Below are positions 1 to 7,290 of a DNA stretch of 64,000 nt, piece after piece. The stretch comes from Mesorhizobium amorphae CCNWGS0123. Its GTDB lineage: Bacteria > Pseudomonadota > Alphaproteobacteria > Rhizobiales > Rhizobiaceae. A program made the position numbers and the translations under genes. The notes beneath the pieces are model-generated. The model saw only the letters and a program-made list of their open reading frames with translations, searched no databases and was not told the DNA's origin. How positions within the stretch are numbered: the stretch's first letter is position 1; every line of letters starts with the position of its first letter. The DNA lies in contig NZ_CP015318.1 of assembly GCF_001686985.1 (NCBI RefSeq), positions 3,098,001 to 3,162,000 of the forward strand, in the 5' to 3' direction.

Positions 1-275
1 ACGTCGACCGTGAGCGGCGAGGGGACAAGCGCGGCCGAACCTGCCTCGTGGAAGCCGCCGCCCCCCGCGCTGCCGTCGAACAACAGCCAGCCTGGATCGA
101 CGCCGAACAGGCGGCCATATTTCTCCGCCGCCTTGCGCGACAGCGGCCGGTTGCCGTTCTCGTGGCTGATCAGCGTGTTCTTGTTGATGTCGCGCAGCGC
201 CCGTGCCGCATCGCTCGGCGAGGCATAGCCCGCCTCGGCCCGCGCCTGCTGCAATCTGTGTCGAGGATCCATCAT
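1..275 (-). CDS. XRE-family transcriptional repressor, C-terminus beyond the window
   Basis: The minus strand reads MDPRHRLQQARAEAGYAS and continues through a helix-turn-helix typical of XRE/Cro-CI regulators: an N-terminal helix, SPSDAARALRDINKNTLISHENG as the HTH core, then SRKAAEKYGRLFGVDPGWLLFDG. The frame is open to the left edge, so the protein is partial; many relatives continue into an S24 peptidase-like or cupin domain that cannot be seen here. Two adjacent ATG codons (275 and 272) could start it. It is divergent from two small ORFs and shares a short promoter region with three copies of a 7-bp motif, as expected for an autoregulated phage-type repressor. The family call is firm; the phage origin is inference. 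Confidence 0.85.
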   Translation of the reverse strand, partial: MMDPRHRLQQARAEAGYASPSDAARALRDINKNTLISHENGNRPLSRKAAEKYGRLFGVDPGWLLFDGSAGGGGFHEAGSAALVPSPLTVD

Positions 276-346
276 CGTACAAAATGCCTGAAATTTATCG
301 TCCAATGTGTACGATTTTGCTTGCGACTCTTTCGTACGTATCGTAC
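274..346. promoter_or_regulatory. Three ATCGTAC motifs in a divergent promoter: candidate XRE operators
   Basis: ATCGTAC occurs at 274-280, inverted at 309-315, and again at 340-346, inside the roughly 80-bp gap between the repressor and the rightward small ORF. The first copy overlaps the repressor start codons and the third lies just before the rightward ATG at 356. CGTACG is also repeated at 333-338 and 342-347. Repeated half-sites flanking both promoters suit a Cro/CI-like switch. Binding is inferred. Confidence 0.5.
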
Positions 347-355
347 GCTTAGCGC

Positions 356-472
356 ATGATCGAGCATCCCGCAAGCATTTCCGTACTGCCCACGAGCATC
401 TCGGGGCCAATCGACCGCTGGCCCACCATCGCCGACTTCGCCACCGATACCGCGCAAGGGGAGGCGGCATGA
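356..472 (+). CDS. Small ORF divergent from the XRE repressor, unknown function
   Basis: A 38-codon frame starts at ATG 356 (MIEHPASISVLPTSISG...) and ends at TGA 470-472, overlapping the next start codon by four bases (ATGA). It is the first rightward ORF after the repressor, where phage-like modules often place a cro-like or other early gene. No domain is recognised. The overlap suggests translational coupling to the following ORF. Short length and lack of family assignment keep confidence low. Confidence 0.4.
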   Translation: MIEHPASISVLPTSISGPIDRWPTIADFATDTAQGEAA

Positions 473-801
473 CCGCGCCCGTTGTCTATTTCGAATCGTC
501 CGGGCTGTCCTCCTCCCCGGCCCGGACGAAGACCGGGGCTTTTGCCCCGGATCCGGCCCGCCTGCGGTCACCGCAGGCCGCCGGATCGGCCGGAACCGTT
601 CCTCCCCCGGTTCCGGCCCCCTTTTCGCGCCGGGCGGGTTCGCCGAGGACCCGCGAACTGGCCGCCATCTCCTGCATCCGCACCGAGGACGGCACCGTCA
701 TCCTGTTCGACAGGCTGACGGGCAGGGCGGTGTCGGGCCTGACCCGCGTGGCCGCCGAGGTCGCGCTCCGCCGCCTGAATGGAGCGGTGAGCCCCGCCTG
801 A
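469..801 (+). CDS. Hypothetical protein coupled to the preceding small ORF
   Basis: The frame starts at ATG 469 inside the ATGA overlap with the previous ORF and encodes 110 residues. The N-terminal half is rich in Pro, Ala, Ser and Arg. The C-terminal part (TRELAAISCIRTEDGTVILF, then a segment ending VAAEVALRRLNGAV) looks like a small folded domain. No family is recognised. It sits between an XRE repressor and a GcrA-like gene, so a role in the same regulatory or phage-derived module is plausible but unproven. Confidence 0.45.
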   Translation: MTAPVVYFESSGLSSSPARTKTGAFAPDPARLRSPQAAGSAGTVPPPVPAPFSRRAGSPRTRELAAISCIRTEDGTVILFDRLTGRAVSGLTRVAAEVALRRLNGAVSPA

Positions 802-878
802 ACCAACCCCTTCGAAGATTTCGCAACGGCCTGCCGGCCGAACCCTGACGCTCGCCCCGGGCGAGGCCTTCGCAACCT

Positions 879-1673
879 ATGGATCCAGACATGGCAGCCG
901 CCTACACCGACACCGAACTCAATGCGATCGCGCTCTGGCTGAAGGATGGCCTGTCGGCAACCAGGATCGCTCAGCACTTTTCCGCCCTGCGTGGCAGCCC
1001 GGTTTCGCGCAACGCCATCATCGGTATCGTCCATCGCAACGCGGGTCTGCGTGCCATCGGCTTCGCCAGCCCCAGGGGCGGCCGGCCTCGGAGGAACGCG
1101 GCAAAGCCCGCGGCGGGAAGGCGCGCTGCGGGACAAGCAAAGCTGTCCGCACAAGCAAGGCAGCCCGGACATTCGGACCAGCCCAGACAGGCAGAGCTGG
1201 CCGGACAGTCGAGGGTTTTCGGGCAGGCTGAGGGGCAGGACCACGCTGGTACGCCATTCCCGCCTGTTGCCGTCGTCACTGTCCGCACGCCGGCAAATCC
1301 AAAACAGGGTAAGCCGAAAAAGTCGGCGCGCGCGCTGCCGCCGGCCTGGCTATCGCCGCGCGGCCTTCTCCGAGACGAGGACAAGCCCGACGCTCTTCGC
1401 TACAAGATGCCGGCGCCACCGCCGCCGGTGCCGCCCGGCCGCCAGCCGCATGTCGCCGCCATGCGGTTCATAGACTGCCTGTTCGGCCGCTGCCGCGCCC
1501 CGCTCGACCTTATGCTGGAGGAAGACCCCGAGAACGATGCCCCCGGTGCCGGGCCGGGGCCGGACATGCTGTGCTGCGGCGTGCGCACCTCGTCGACACG
1601 CTCGTACTGCAGCCACCACCACGCACGTTTCCACGGCCGCCGCCGCACTTTGTTGGCGGAGCCGGCGCGATGA
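879..1673 (+). CDS. GcrA-like cell-cycle regulator family protein
   Basis: The N-terminus (YTDTELNAIALWLKDGLSAT followed by RIAQHF and SRNAIIGIVHR) matches the helix-turn-helix and the VSRNAVIGKVHR-type signature of GcrA, the alphaproteobacterial factor that works with sigma70 RNA polymerase at methylated promoters. After a long low-complexity Arg/Ala/Gln linker (about residues 65-185) comes a Cys/His-rich tail (DCLFGRCRAPLD ... CCGV ... SYCSHHHARFHGR) like the GcrA C-terminal domain. At 264 residues it is longer than housekeeping GcrA (about 170) because of the linker, so this is probably an accessory or phage-type paralogue. The ATG at 891 is an alternative start. Confidence 0.75.
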   Translation: MDPDMAAAYTDTELNAIALWLKDGLSATRIAQHFSALRGSPVSRNAIIGIVHRNAGLRAIGFASPRGGRPRRNAAKPAAGRRAAGQAKLSAQARQPGHSDQPRQAELAGQSRVFGQAEGQDHAGTPFPPVAVVTVRTPANPKQGKPKKSARALPPAWLSPRGLLRDEDKPDALRYKMPAPPPPVPPGRQPHVAAMRFIDCLFGRCRAPLDLMLEEDPENDAPGAGPGPDMLCCGVRTSSTRSYCSHHHARFHGRRRTLLAEPAR

Positions 1674-1690
1674 GCTTGTCTGGTATGTCC

Positions 1691-1978
1691 CTATTTCGGC
1701 ATCCGGCTCTGGACGCTTCTCTCTTCGAACACCATGGCCGGGTCGTCATCGACAACGAGTATCCCGGTCACCCGGGCAAAGCCGGTGAACACCTTCAGCG
1801 CGTCGTCTGGCGAGATCTGCGCGGCGATGGCGGCGCCGCAGGCATTGAGCGCACTGCGGTAGACATGCCCGCGCCGGTCGACGGGCCAGCGCTGCAGGAG
1901 GTCGACGGCGGCGTTGACATCCTCGATGTCTTCGATCTCGCCGTCGAAGCTGACCCTGATCGGACGTCCGGTTCGCAT
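1691..1978 (-). CDS. DUF982 domain protein
   Basis: This protein of about 95 residues has the DUF982 pattern: a central AVDLLQRWPVDRRGHVYRSA segment followed by CGAAIAAQISPDDALKVFTGFARVTGI. DUF982 proteins are small, of unknown function, and strongly enriched in rhizobia, often near mobile or regulatory DNA. ATG 1978 starts at MRTGRPIRVSF; a GTG at 1987 has a better Shine-Dalgarno (GAGGTG eight bases upstream), so the true start may be three codons earlier. It lies tail to tail with the GcrA-like gene. Confidence 0.75.
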   Translation of the reverse strand: MRTGRPIRVSFDGEIEDIEDVNAAVDLLQRWPVDRRGHVYRSALNACGAAIAAQISPDDALKVFTGFARVTGILVVDDDPAMVFEERSVQSRMPK

Positions 1979-2126
1979 CGTGCCCACGCCGTTACACCTC
2001 GCTGTCGATTTCTGACTGTAGCCTCCAACAACGCGCGGCAATGCCGTGCGGTTGCATTGCCTGCCATGTCGCCGCCGCTTTCGCCAATCGCCGACGTTGC
2101 AGAAAGGTCGCGCGAGTGACGCTGCC

Positions 2127-2193
2127 AATCTCCCCCCTCGTGGGGGAGATGCCCGGCAGGCAAAGAGGGGCGCGAAGGATCGCCAACCTCACC
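2127..2193 (+). repeat. Dispersed palindromic repeat (Mesorhizobium-type), single copy
   Basis: A CTCCCCC/GGGGGAG hairpin is followed by a GCCGGCAGGC-like segment, GAGGGG, and finally CGCCAACCTC. The same order of blocks recurs near 61.25 kb, and related hairpins occur at 33.3, 47.5, 57.4 and 63.6 kb. This copy lies just upstream of the DUF6456 gene. Confidence 0.7.
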
Positions 2194-2229
2194 CGCCATC
2201 CCCACAGCCAGCCCACAAGGAACCGACCC

Positions 2230-2826
2230 ATGAGCCGAAGAACCGCTCAAAAACCAAAACCGCCGAAACTGCCGAGGGGCGAGGCCGAGCAGGTGCGCAT
2301 CCGCAGGGAGATCGGCCATGATTTCGCGCTGAGGGACGACCGCTTCGGCCGCAAGCGCCTGACAACGGGCACGCAGGAGGCGGCGCGCATCTATGAAGTG
2401 TCGAACGGCGGCTACACCTCGACCGGCGGCATCGTGCGGGTGCGCAATGTCGATCCGCTGCTGGGCATCACCTCGCTGACCCGCCAGCAGCGCGAGGCGG
2501 GCATGCGCTTTCGCGGAGATTTCGAGCGCGCCTCGCGCGAAGGGCTGCGGCCGATGGCTTGGGAAGAGCGCGTCGACGGCGGCCGGCGCGATGGCGGCAT
2601 TCCCGACCATATCCTCTCGGCCGGCCGCGCCCATGCCGAGGCAACCCGCGCGCTGGCACATTGGGAGGTCTCGACCGTGGTGCAGAAAATCTGCTGCGCC
2701 GGCGATTCGGTGAAGAGCCTCGCGGAACAGACCGGCGAGGCGCGCGACGTGGTGAGCAAAATGCTCAAGATCGGCCTGGACCTGCTGGCCGTGCACTATG
2801 GGATGATGGGGCGCAGGGCAGGGTGA
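2230..2826 (+). CDS. DUF6456 domain protein, rhizobial HTH-associated type
   Basis: The 198-residue product has a basic N-terminus and then the DUF6456 core: DPLLGITSLTRQQREAGMRF, HAEATRALAHWEVSTVVQKI, an SVKSLAEQTGEARDVVSKML helix pair, and a closing LDLLAVHYG. That last region resembles the LALDRLARHYG ending typical of these proteins. The family is common in Hyphomicrobiales and is often annotated as a helix-turn-helix regulator; its function is not established. The start at 2230 has AAGGAA seven bases upstream. Together with the DUF982, GcrA-like and XRE genes it makes a regulatory cluster with no structural genes visible. Confidence 0.75.
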   Translation: MSRRTAQKPKPPKLPRGEAEQVRIRREIGHDFALRDDRFGRKRLTTGTQEAARIYEVSNGGYTSTGGIVRVRNVDPLLGITSLTRQQREAGMRFRGDFERASREGLRPMAWEERVDGGRRDGGIPDHILSAGRAHAEATRALAHWEVSTVVQKICCAGDSVKSLAEQTGEARDVVSKMLKIGLDLLAVHYGMMGRRAG

Positions 2827-2903
2827 GGGAGGTGAACCTGTGCTGCCAACACCCTGCAAGTAGCGGGCGCTTCTTCGCAGATCGATCACTGTCGGGCTAC
2901 GAG

Positions 2904-2933
2904 CGATCCGGCCGACAAAAGCCGGCCGGATCG
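2904..2933. other. Perfect 11-bp inverted repeat, terminator-like without a U tract
   Basis: Arms CGATCCGGCCG and CGGCCGGATCG flank an 8-base loop. It lies about 80 bp after the DUF6456 stop and about 40 bp beyond the end of the leftward 13-codon ORF, so it could end either transcript. No T run follows on either strand. Confidence 0.45.
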
Positions 2934-2972
2934 ATTGCTCACGTCACCGCTCGCAGATGCGGATCTTCTCGA

Positions 2973-3014
2973 TCACGCGGTGGTGGTTGCGCCAGTGAGC
3001 AGGAGCTTTTTCAT
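2973..3014 (-). CDS. Possible 13-residue leader peptide
   Basis: The minus strand carries a near-perfect Shine-Dalgarno (AAGGAGGT) four bases before ATG 3014, followed by MKKLLLTGATTTA and a TGA. The frame also continues upstream without a stop, so the peptide could be the tail of a longer frame, but the strength of the site points to initiation here. There is no downstream minus-strand gene to make it a classic attenuator leader. No function is assigned. Confidence 0.3.
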   Translation of the reverse strand: MKKLLLTGATTTA

Positions 3015-3364
3015 AGCTACCTCCTTTTCAAGGTTGATCCAGTCAAACCCCTGAGGCGCGGCCCTGTTCCACAATTTTGCAAGAAGTGAACACGGGCAAT
3101 TCCACCCCAGTCGGTCGCAAAAATGCTGGGGCGACGACATTTGTTTCATTATCGCAAGGCCGTCTCCAGGCAATCCATTGACCCTCGACCGGGCTCGTTC
3201 CTTGACGTCGCGCACCGCCACATCCCGCATCGTATGAACCAATCGAGGGCCGCATTCCGCAAACTCAATCCGCTTGCCGGGCCGGTTTTGAAATCTTCTC
3301 GCTCATTTAATTCTACAAAATCGGTAGGCTTAATGCAGATAGCATTTGCGAGAAGGAGCCTGGC

Positions 3365-3922
3365 ATGTCGAAGAAGCTGGTGGTGGGGGTGTCGGGCAAT
3401 TTGACCCGTCCGTCCAAGACCAAGGCGTTCATCAGCCATATCGTTGGTGATATCGCCGGCAGGACGAATGCTGCCTCGAGCGTTTTCGACATCGAGGATC
3501 TCGGTCCATCCTTCCCGCAGGCAAGGCGCATCGGCGATCTCGATCCGTCGGCACGCAATCTCGTCGAACAGGTGGTCGGCGCCGATATCGTGGTGGTCGG
3601 CTCGCCGACCTTCAAGGGCAGCTACACCGGGCTCTTCAAGCATTTCTTCGACCTGCTCGACCCGTCCTCGCTGCGCGGCAAGCCGGTGATCCTGACGGCG
3701 ACCGGCGGCGGCGAGCGGCATGCCTTGATCGTCGAACATCAGTTGCGGCCGCTGTTCGGCTTCTTCGAGGCGCTGACCGTGCCGACCGCGATCTACGCCT
3801 CCGACAAGGATTTCGCCAACGGCCAGCTGGTGTCCGAAGCCATCGAGGCGCGTGCCCGCCAGGCCGTCGCCGAAGCATGCCGGGCGGCGGGTGTGCCCTA
3901 CAGCGTCGGCCTTGCCGCCTGA
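3365..3922 (+). CDS. NAD(P)H-dependent FMN reductase (SsuE/MsuE type)
   Basis: The 185-residue flavodoxin-like protein begins MSKKLVVGVSGNLTRPSKTK, with the FMN-phosphate loop SGNLTRPSKT, then VVVGSPTFKGSYTGLFKHFF and LTATGGGERHALIVEHQLRP, both hallmarks of the NADPH-dependent FMN reductase family. It would supply reduced FMN to the two-component flavin monooxygenase encoded 47 bp downstream. The ATG follows an AAGGAG site. It is the first gene of a five-gene rightward operon. Confidence 0.9.
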   Translation: MSKKLVVGVSGNLTRPSKTKAFISHIVGDIAGRTNAASSVFDIEDLGPSFPQARRIGDLDPSARNLVEQVVGADIVVVGSPTFKGSYTGLFKHFFDLLDPSSLRGKPVILTATGGGERHALIVEHQLRPLFGFFEALTVPTAIYASDKDFANGQLVSEAIEARARQAVAEACRAAGVPYSVGLAA

Positions 3923-3969
3923 TACGCTGGAATTCCCTTTTTCGCACAGCGCCAGAAGGAAGCCTGCAA

Positions 3970-5343
3970 ATGACCAGCAAATCCCGCCAGAGCAAACCGC
4001 GAAAAATCAAACTGGGCGCCTTCCTGCCCGGCGGCGGACAGCATATCGCCGCCTGGCGCCATCCCGATGCGCCGGCCGACGGCGCCACCAATTTCGAGTT
4101 CCACAAGCAGCTGGCGCTGACCGCCGAACGCGGCCTGTTCGATGCCTATTTCCTCGCCGACAATCTGACGGTCGGCCTCGGCGCTCGCGAAGGCGGCAAT
4201 GCCAAGATCGCCGGCTTCGAGCCGGTGACACTGTTTGCCGCGCTGGCACCGTTGACCACGCATCTCGGCTTCATCGCCACGGCCTCCACCACCTATGAGG
4301 AGCCCTATACGCTGGCGCGCAAATTCGCTTCGCTCGATCTTTTGTCCAACGGCCGCGCCGGCTGGAACGTCGTTACCTCGGCCGGCGACGACACGGCGCG
4401 CAATTTCAATCGTGACGTCCAGCCCAATCATGCGGAGCGCTATGCCCGCGCTCATGAGCATGTCGAGACCGTCAAGGCGCTGTGGGACAGCTGGGAGGAC
4501 GACGCCTTCATCCGCGACAAGAAGTCGGGCCGCTTCTACGACAAGGACAGACTGCACGACGTCGACCACAAGGGCGCGCATTTCAGCGTCAAGGGGCCGC
4601 TCAACGTGCCGCGCCCGGTGCAGGGCCATCCGGTGGTGGTGCAGGCCGGGCAGTCCGAGGACGGACGCGGGCTTGCCGCGCACTCGGCCGAGGTGATCTT
4701 CACCGCCCATCAGAAGCTGGAGACGGCGCAGGAATTCTACCGCGACATCAAGGCGCGCGTGGCCGCCGTCGGCCGCGATCCTGACCAGGTGCTGATCATG
4801 CCCGGCGTGGCACCCTTCGTCGGCCGCACCGAAGAGGAAGCGCAGGCAAAATACCGGCAGCTCAACGACCTCATCCTGCCCGAGGACGGCGTCGCCCTGC
4901 TCAACGGGCTGGCCGGCCAGACGCTTGACATCCGGGGTTATCCGCTCGACGGCCCGCTGCCGCCCAGCAAGGAAACCGAAGGCATGAAGAGCCGCCAGGC
5001 GTTGATCCGCCAGATTGCCGACGAGCACAACTTCACCATCCGCCAGCTCTACCAGTGGGTGGCGACGGCGCGCGGCCACTACACAATCATCGGCAGCGCC
5101 ACCCAGGTCGCCGACCAGCTGGAGGAATGGTTTACCAGCGAGGCCGCCGACGGTTTCAACATCCTGCCGCCCTGGCTGCCCGGCGCGCTCGACGATTTCG
5201 TCGACCTGGTGATCCCCGAACTGCAGCGCCGCGGCCTGTTCCGCACGGCTTACGAAGGCAGGACGCTGCGCGAGAACCTCGGTCTCAGGCGGCCGGAAAA
5301 CCCCTGGACCGCCGCACGCTCGAAGGTGCTGGCCGCCGAATGA
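3970..5343 (+). CDS. FMN-dependent monooxygenase, NtaA/SnaA/DszA/SoxA family
   Basis: This 457-residue LLM-class flavin monooxygenase starts at ATG 3970 (GAAGGAA upstream). Family landmarks include KIKLGAFLPGGGQHIAAWRH near the N-terminus, the LASLDLLSNGRAGWNVVTSA-type block with NFNRDVQPNHAERYARAHEH, the insert HFSVKGPLNVPRPVQGHPVV with VQAGQSEDGR, and a C-terminal DGFNILPPWLPGALDDFVD. Members oxidise nitrilotriacetate, EDTA, dibenzothiophene sulfone or alkyl sulfur compounds using FMNH2 from a partner reductase. The reductase gene upstream and the Ssu-like transporter downstream favour an organosulfur substrate, but an aminopolycarboxylate is equally compatible with the family. The substrate is inference. 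Confidence 0.9.
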   Translation: MTSKSRQSKPRKIKLGAFLPGGGQHIAAWRHPDAPADGATNFEFHKQLALTAERGLFDAYFLADNLTVGLGAREGGNAKIAGFEPVTLFAALAPLTTHLGFIATASTTYEEPYTLARKFASLDLLSNGRAGWNVVTSAGDDTARNFNRDVQPNHAERYARAHEHVETVKALWDSWEDDAFIRDKKSGRFYDKDRLHDVDHKGAHFSVKGPLNVPRPVQGHPVVVQAGQSEDGRGLAAHSAEVIFTAHQKLETAQEFYRDIKARVAAVGRDPDQVLIMPGVAPFVGRTEEEAQAKYRQLNDLILPEDGVALLNGLAGQTLDIRGYPLDGPLPPSKETEGMKSRQALIRQIADEHNFTIRQLYQWVATARGHYTIIGSATQVADQLEEWFTSEAADGFNILPPWLPGALDDFVDLVIPELQRRGLFRTAYEGRTLRENLGLRRPENPWTAARSKVLAAE

Positions 5344-5405
5344 GCCGCTGAAGCGCCGGACAACATTCGAAGCTCCCGACAATCCTGAAGCAAAGGGCAA
5401 AGACG

Positions 5406-6242
5406 ATGAGTTTGCAGCACATCGAACAGCCGGTCATCCTCGGCGACGGCAGGCTCGGCACCGACATCCTGCGCCTGGCCAGAGCGGCATCCGTCCGCCT
5501 CCTGTCGCGCTACGGCATCCTGATCGCCTTCCTGGCGCTCTGGCAGGTGTCGAGCAGCACCGGATGGGTCAATGCCGCGGTGCTGCCGCCGATCGATACG
5601 ATCGTCGCAGCCCTCTGGAAGGGGCTGACCGGCGGCACCTTGCTTGGCGACATCGCCATCAGCCTGCAGCGCGCCGGCATCGCCTTCGTCGCGGCGGTAG
5701 TTGTGGCGATCCCGCTCGGCCTGTTCATGGGCCAGGTGCGATCGGTCGAAACGGCGCTCGATCCGATCCTGCAGGTGTTCCGGCAGACCTCGGCGCTGGC
5801 GCTCTACCCGGTGTTCATCCTCCTGCTTGGGCTGGGCGAGGCATCAAAAGTCTTCGTCATCTTCTGGGCGACGCTGTTTCCGCTGCTGCTCAACACCATC
5901 AGCGGCGTCAAGGAGGTCGACCCGAAACTGCTCGAGATGGCGCGCGTCTATGGCGCCACGCGGCTCACCGTGTTTCGCCGCGTCGTGCTTCCGGGCGCCG
6001 TGCCCTCGATCTTCGTCGGCTTGCGGCTGAGCGCGACCACGGCACTTCTGTTGCTGATCGCCTCCGAAATGATCGGCGCCAACAAGGGCATCGGCTTCCA
6101 GGTGATGAACGCGCAGTACAATTTCCAGATCCCGCTGATGTTCGCGGCGATCGTCATCCTCGCCGGCCTCGGCCTGATCGCCAACCAGGCGCTGGTCAGC
6201 CTGCAGCGGCGGCTCTGCCGCTGGAGCCAGCCTGTCAACTGA
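5406..6242 (+). CDS. ABC transporter permease, SsuC/TauC-like
   Basis: This 278-residue inner-membrane protein has about six hydrophobic segments and the cytoplasmic EAA loop (KEVDPKLLEMARVYGATRLT followed by VFRRVVLPGAVP), the ATPase contact site of this permease class. It follows the monooxygenase by 62 bp with AAGGG before ATG 5406, and precedes the binding protein and ATPase genes. With them it forms a nitrate/sulfonate/taurine-type importer. Confidence 0.9.
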   Translation: MSLQHIEQPVILGDGRLGTDILRLARAASVRLLSRYGILIAFLALWQVSSSTGWVNAAVLPPIDTIVAALWKGLTGGTLLGDIAISLQRAGIAFVAAVVVAIPLGLFMGQVRSVETALDPILQVFRQTSALALYPVFILLLGLGEASKVFVIFWATLFPLLLNTISGVKEVDPKLLEMARVYGATRLTVFRRVVLPGAVPSIFVGLRLSATTALLLLIASEMIGANKGIGFQVMNAQYNFQIPLMFAAIVILAGLGLIANQALVSLQRRLCRWSQPVN

Positions 6243-6280
6243 CGCTTTCGCCTTCTTCTCGAACAAGGAAAGACCGGACC

Positions 6281-7279
6281 ATGAAAATCACCCGCCGTAC
6301 GCTGCTTGCCGGCGCACCACTCGCCGCCGGTATCTTCGCCGCCGGCCTGCCGCGCTTCGCCTTTGCCGAAGCCGGACCCGTCAAGTTCCGCTACCTCGCC
6401 AGCCGTGGCAGCATCTCCGCGCATGAACTGGCCGACGAACTCGGCTACTTCAAGGGGCTTGGCGTCGAGCTGGAGAATGCCGGCTACGCCGCCGGCGGCC
6501 CGGAATCGCTGTTTGCGCTGTCCTCCGGCAGCGTCGACATCGGTTCGGCCGCCACCGCCGCCGTGATCAACTCGATCTCGGGCGGCAACGACTTCGTCGC
6601 CGCCTATCCGAGCAACGGCATCAACAAGGATGTGAAGAGCGTCTTCTATGTGCTGGAAGACAGCCCGATCAAATCGATCGCCGACATTGCCGGCAAGACC
6701 ATCTCGGTCAACACGCTCGGCGCCCATCTCGACTACACGGTGCGCGAGGCGCTGCACAGCTTCGGCCTGCCGCCGGATGCCGCCAACCTCGTCGTCGTGC
6801 CCGGGCCGCAGCTCGAACAGACCTTGCGCTCGCGCCAGGTCGATATTGCCGGCCTCGGCTACTGGCAGGCGACCTTTGCCGGCGCGCTGGTCGCCAATGG
6901 TGGCGTGCGCGGCGTCTTCAACGACACCGATGTGCTGGGCGAACTGGCCGGCGGCTTCGTCGTGCTGAGGCGCGACTTCATCGCCGCGCATCCGGACGCC
7001 GCCCGCAATTTCGTCGAACAATCGGCGCGCGCTGCCGACTGGTCGCAGCAGAACCCCGATGAAGCGCGCAAGGTGCTGGCCAACATCCTCAACAAGCGTG
7101 GCGAAAACGGCGATCTCGCCCGCTACTGGACCGGCTTTGGCCTGCGCGAAGGCGCTGAGGTGACCGACCGCGACATCGACTTCTGGGTCGCCGTGCTCGA
7201 GCGCGACGGCCGCTTGGCCAAGGGCAAGCTGAAGGCCGCGGATATCCTCTACCGGCCGGGCGAAACCAAGACCAACTGA
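6281..7279 (+). CDS. ABC substrate-binding protein, SsuA/NrtT-like, Tat-type signal
   Basis: The 332-residue protein starts MKITRRTLLAGAPLAAGIFA, with a twin-arginine motif and a cleavage region near AFAEA, so it is probably exported folded to the periplasm. The mature part follows the SsuA-like pattern: LASRGSISAHELADELGYFK, then a SVDIGSAATAAVINSISGG ligand region and GKTISVNTLGAHLDYTVREA. It would capture the substrate for the permease and ATPase on either side. The ligand cannot be read from sequence. Confidence 0.88.
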   Translation: MKITRRTLLAGAPLAAGIFAAGLPRFAFAEAGPVKFRYLASRGSISAHELADELGYFKGLGVELENAGYAAGGPESLFALSSGSVDIGSAATAAVINSISGGNDFVAAYPSNGINKDVKSVFYVLEDSPIKSIADIAGKTISVNTLGAHLDYTVREALHSFGLPPDAANLVVVPGPQLEQTLRSRQVDIAGLGYWQATFAGALVANGGVRGVFNDTDVLGELAGGFVVLRRDFIAAHPDAARNFVEQSARAADWSQQNPDEARKVLANILNKRGENGDLARYWTGFGLREGAEVTDRDIDFWVAVLERDGRLAKGKLKAADILYRPGETKTN

Positions 7280-7290
7280 GCACGGAGACG

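Larger units (their letters stand above)
2827..3364. other. 538-bp interval holding a hairpin and one tiny ORF
   Basis: No conventional gene is recognised. The interval holds a perfect 11-bp inverted repeat (2904-2933) and a 13-codon minus-strand ORF with a strong ribosome-binding site (2973-3014). The rest shows no repeat or motif that I recognise. The rightward FMN-reductase promoter presumably lies near its right end. Confidence 0.5.

Noticed and set aside
3898..5400. A 500-codon minus-strand ORF opposite the flavin monooxygenase gene
   Set aside because: It is the antisense shadow of a clearly coding gene in high-GC DNA; its translation has no recognisable domain and it has no ribosome-binding site.
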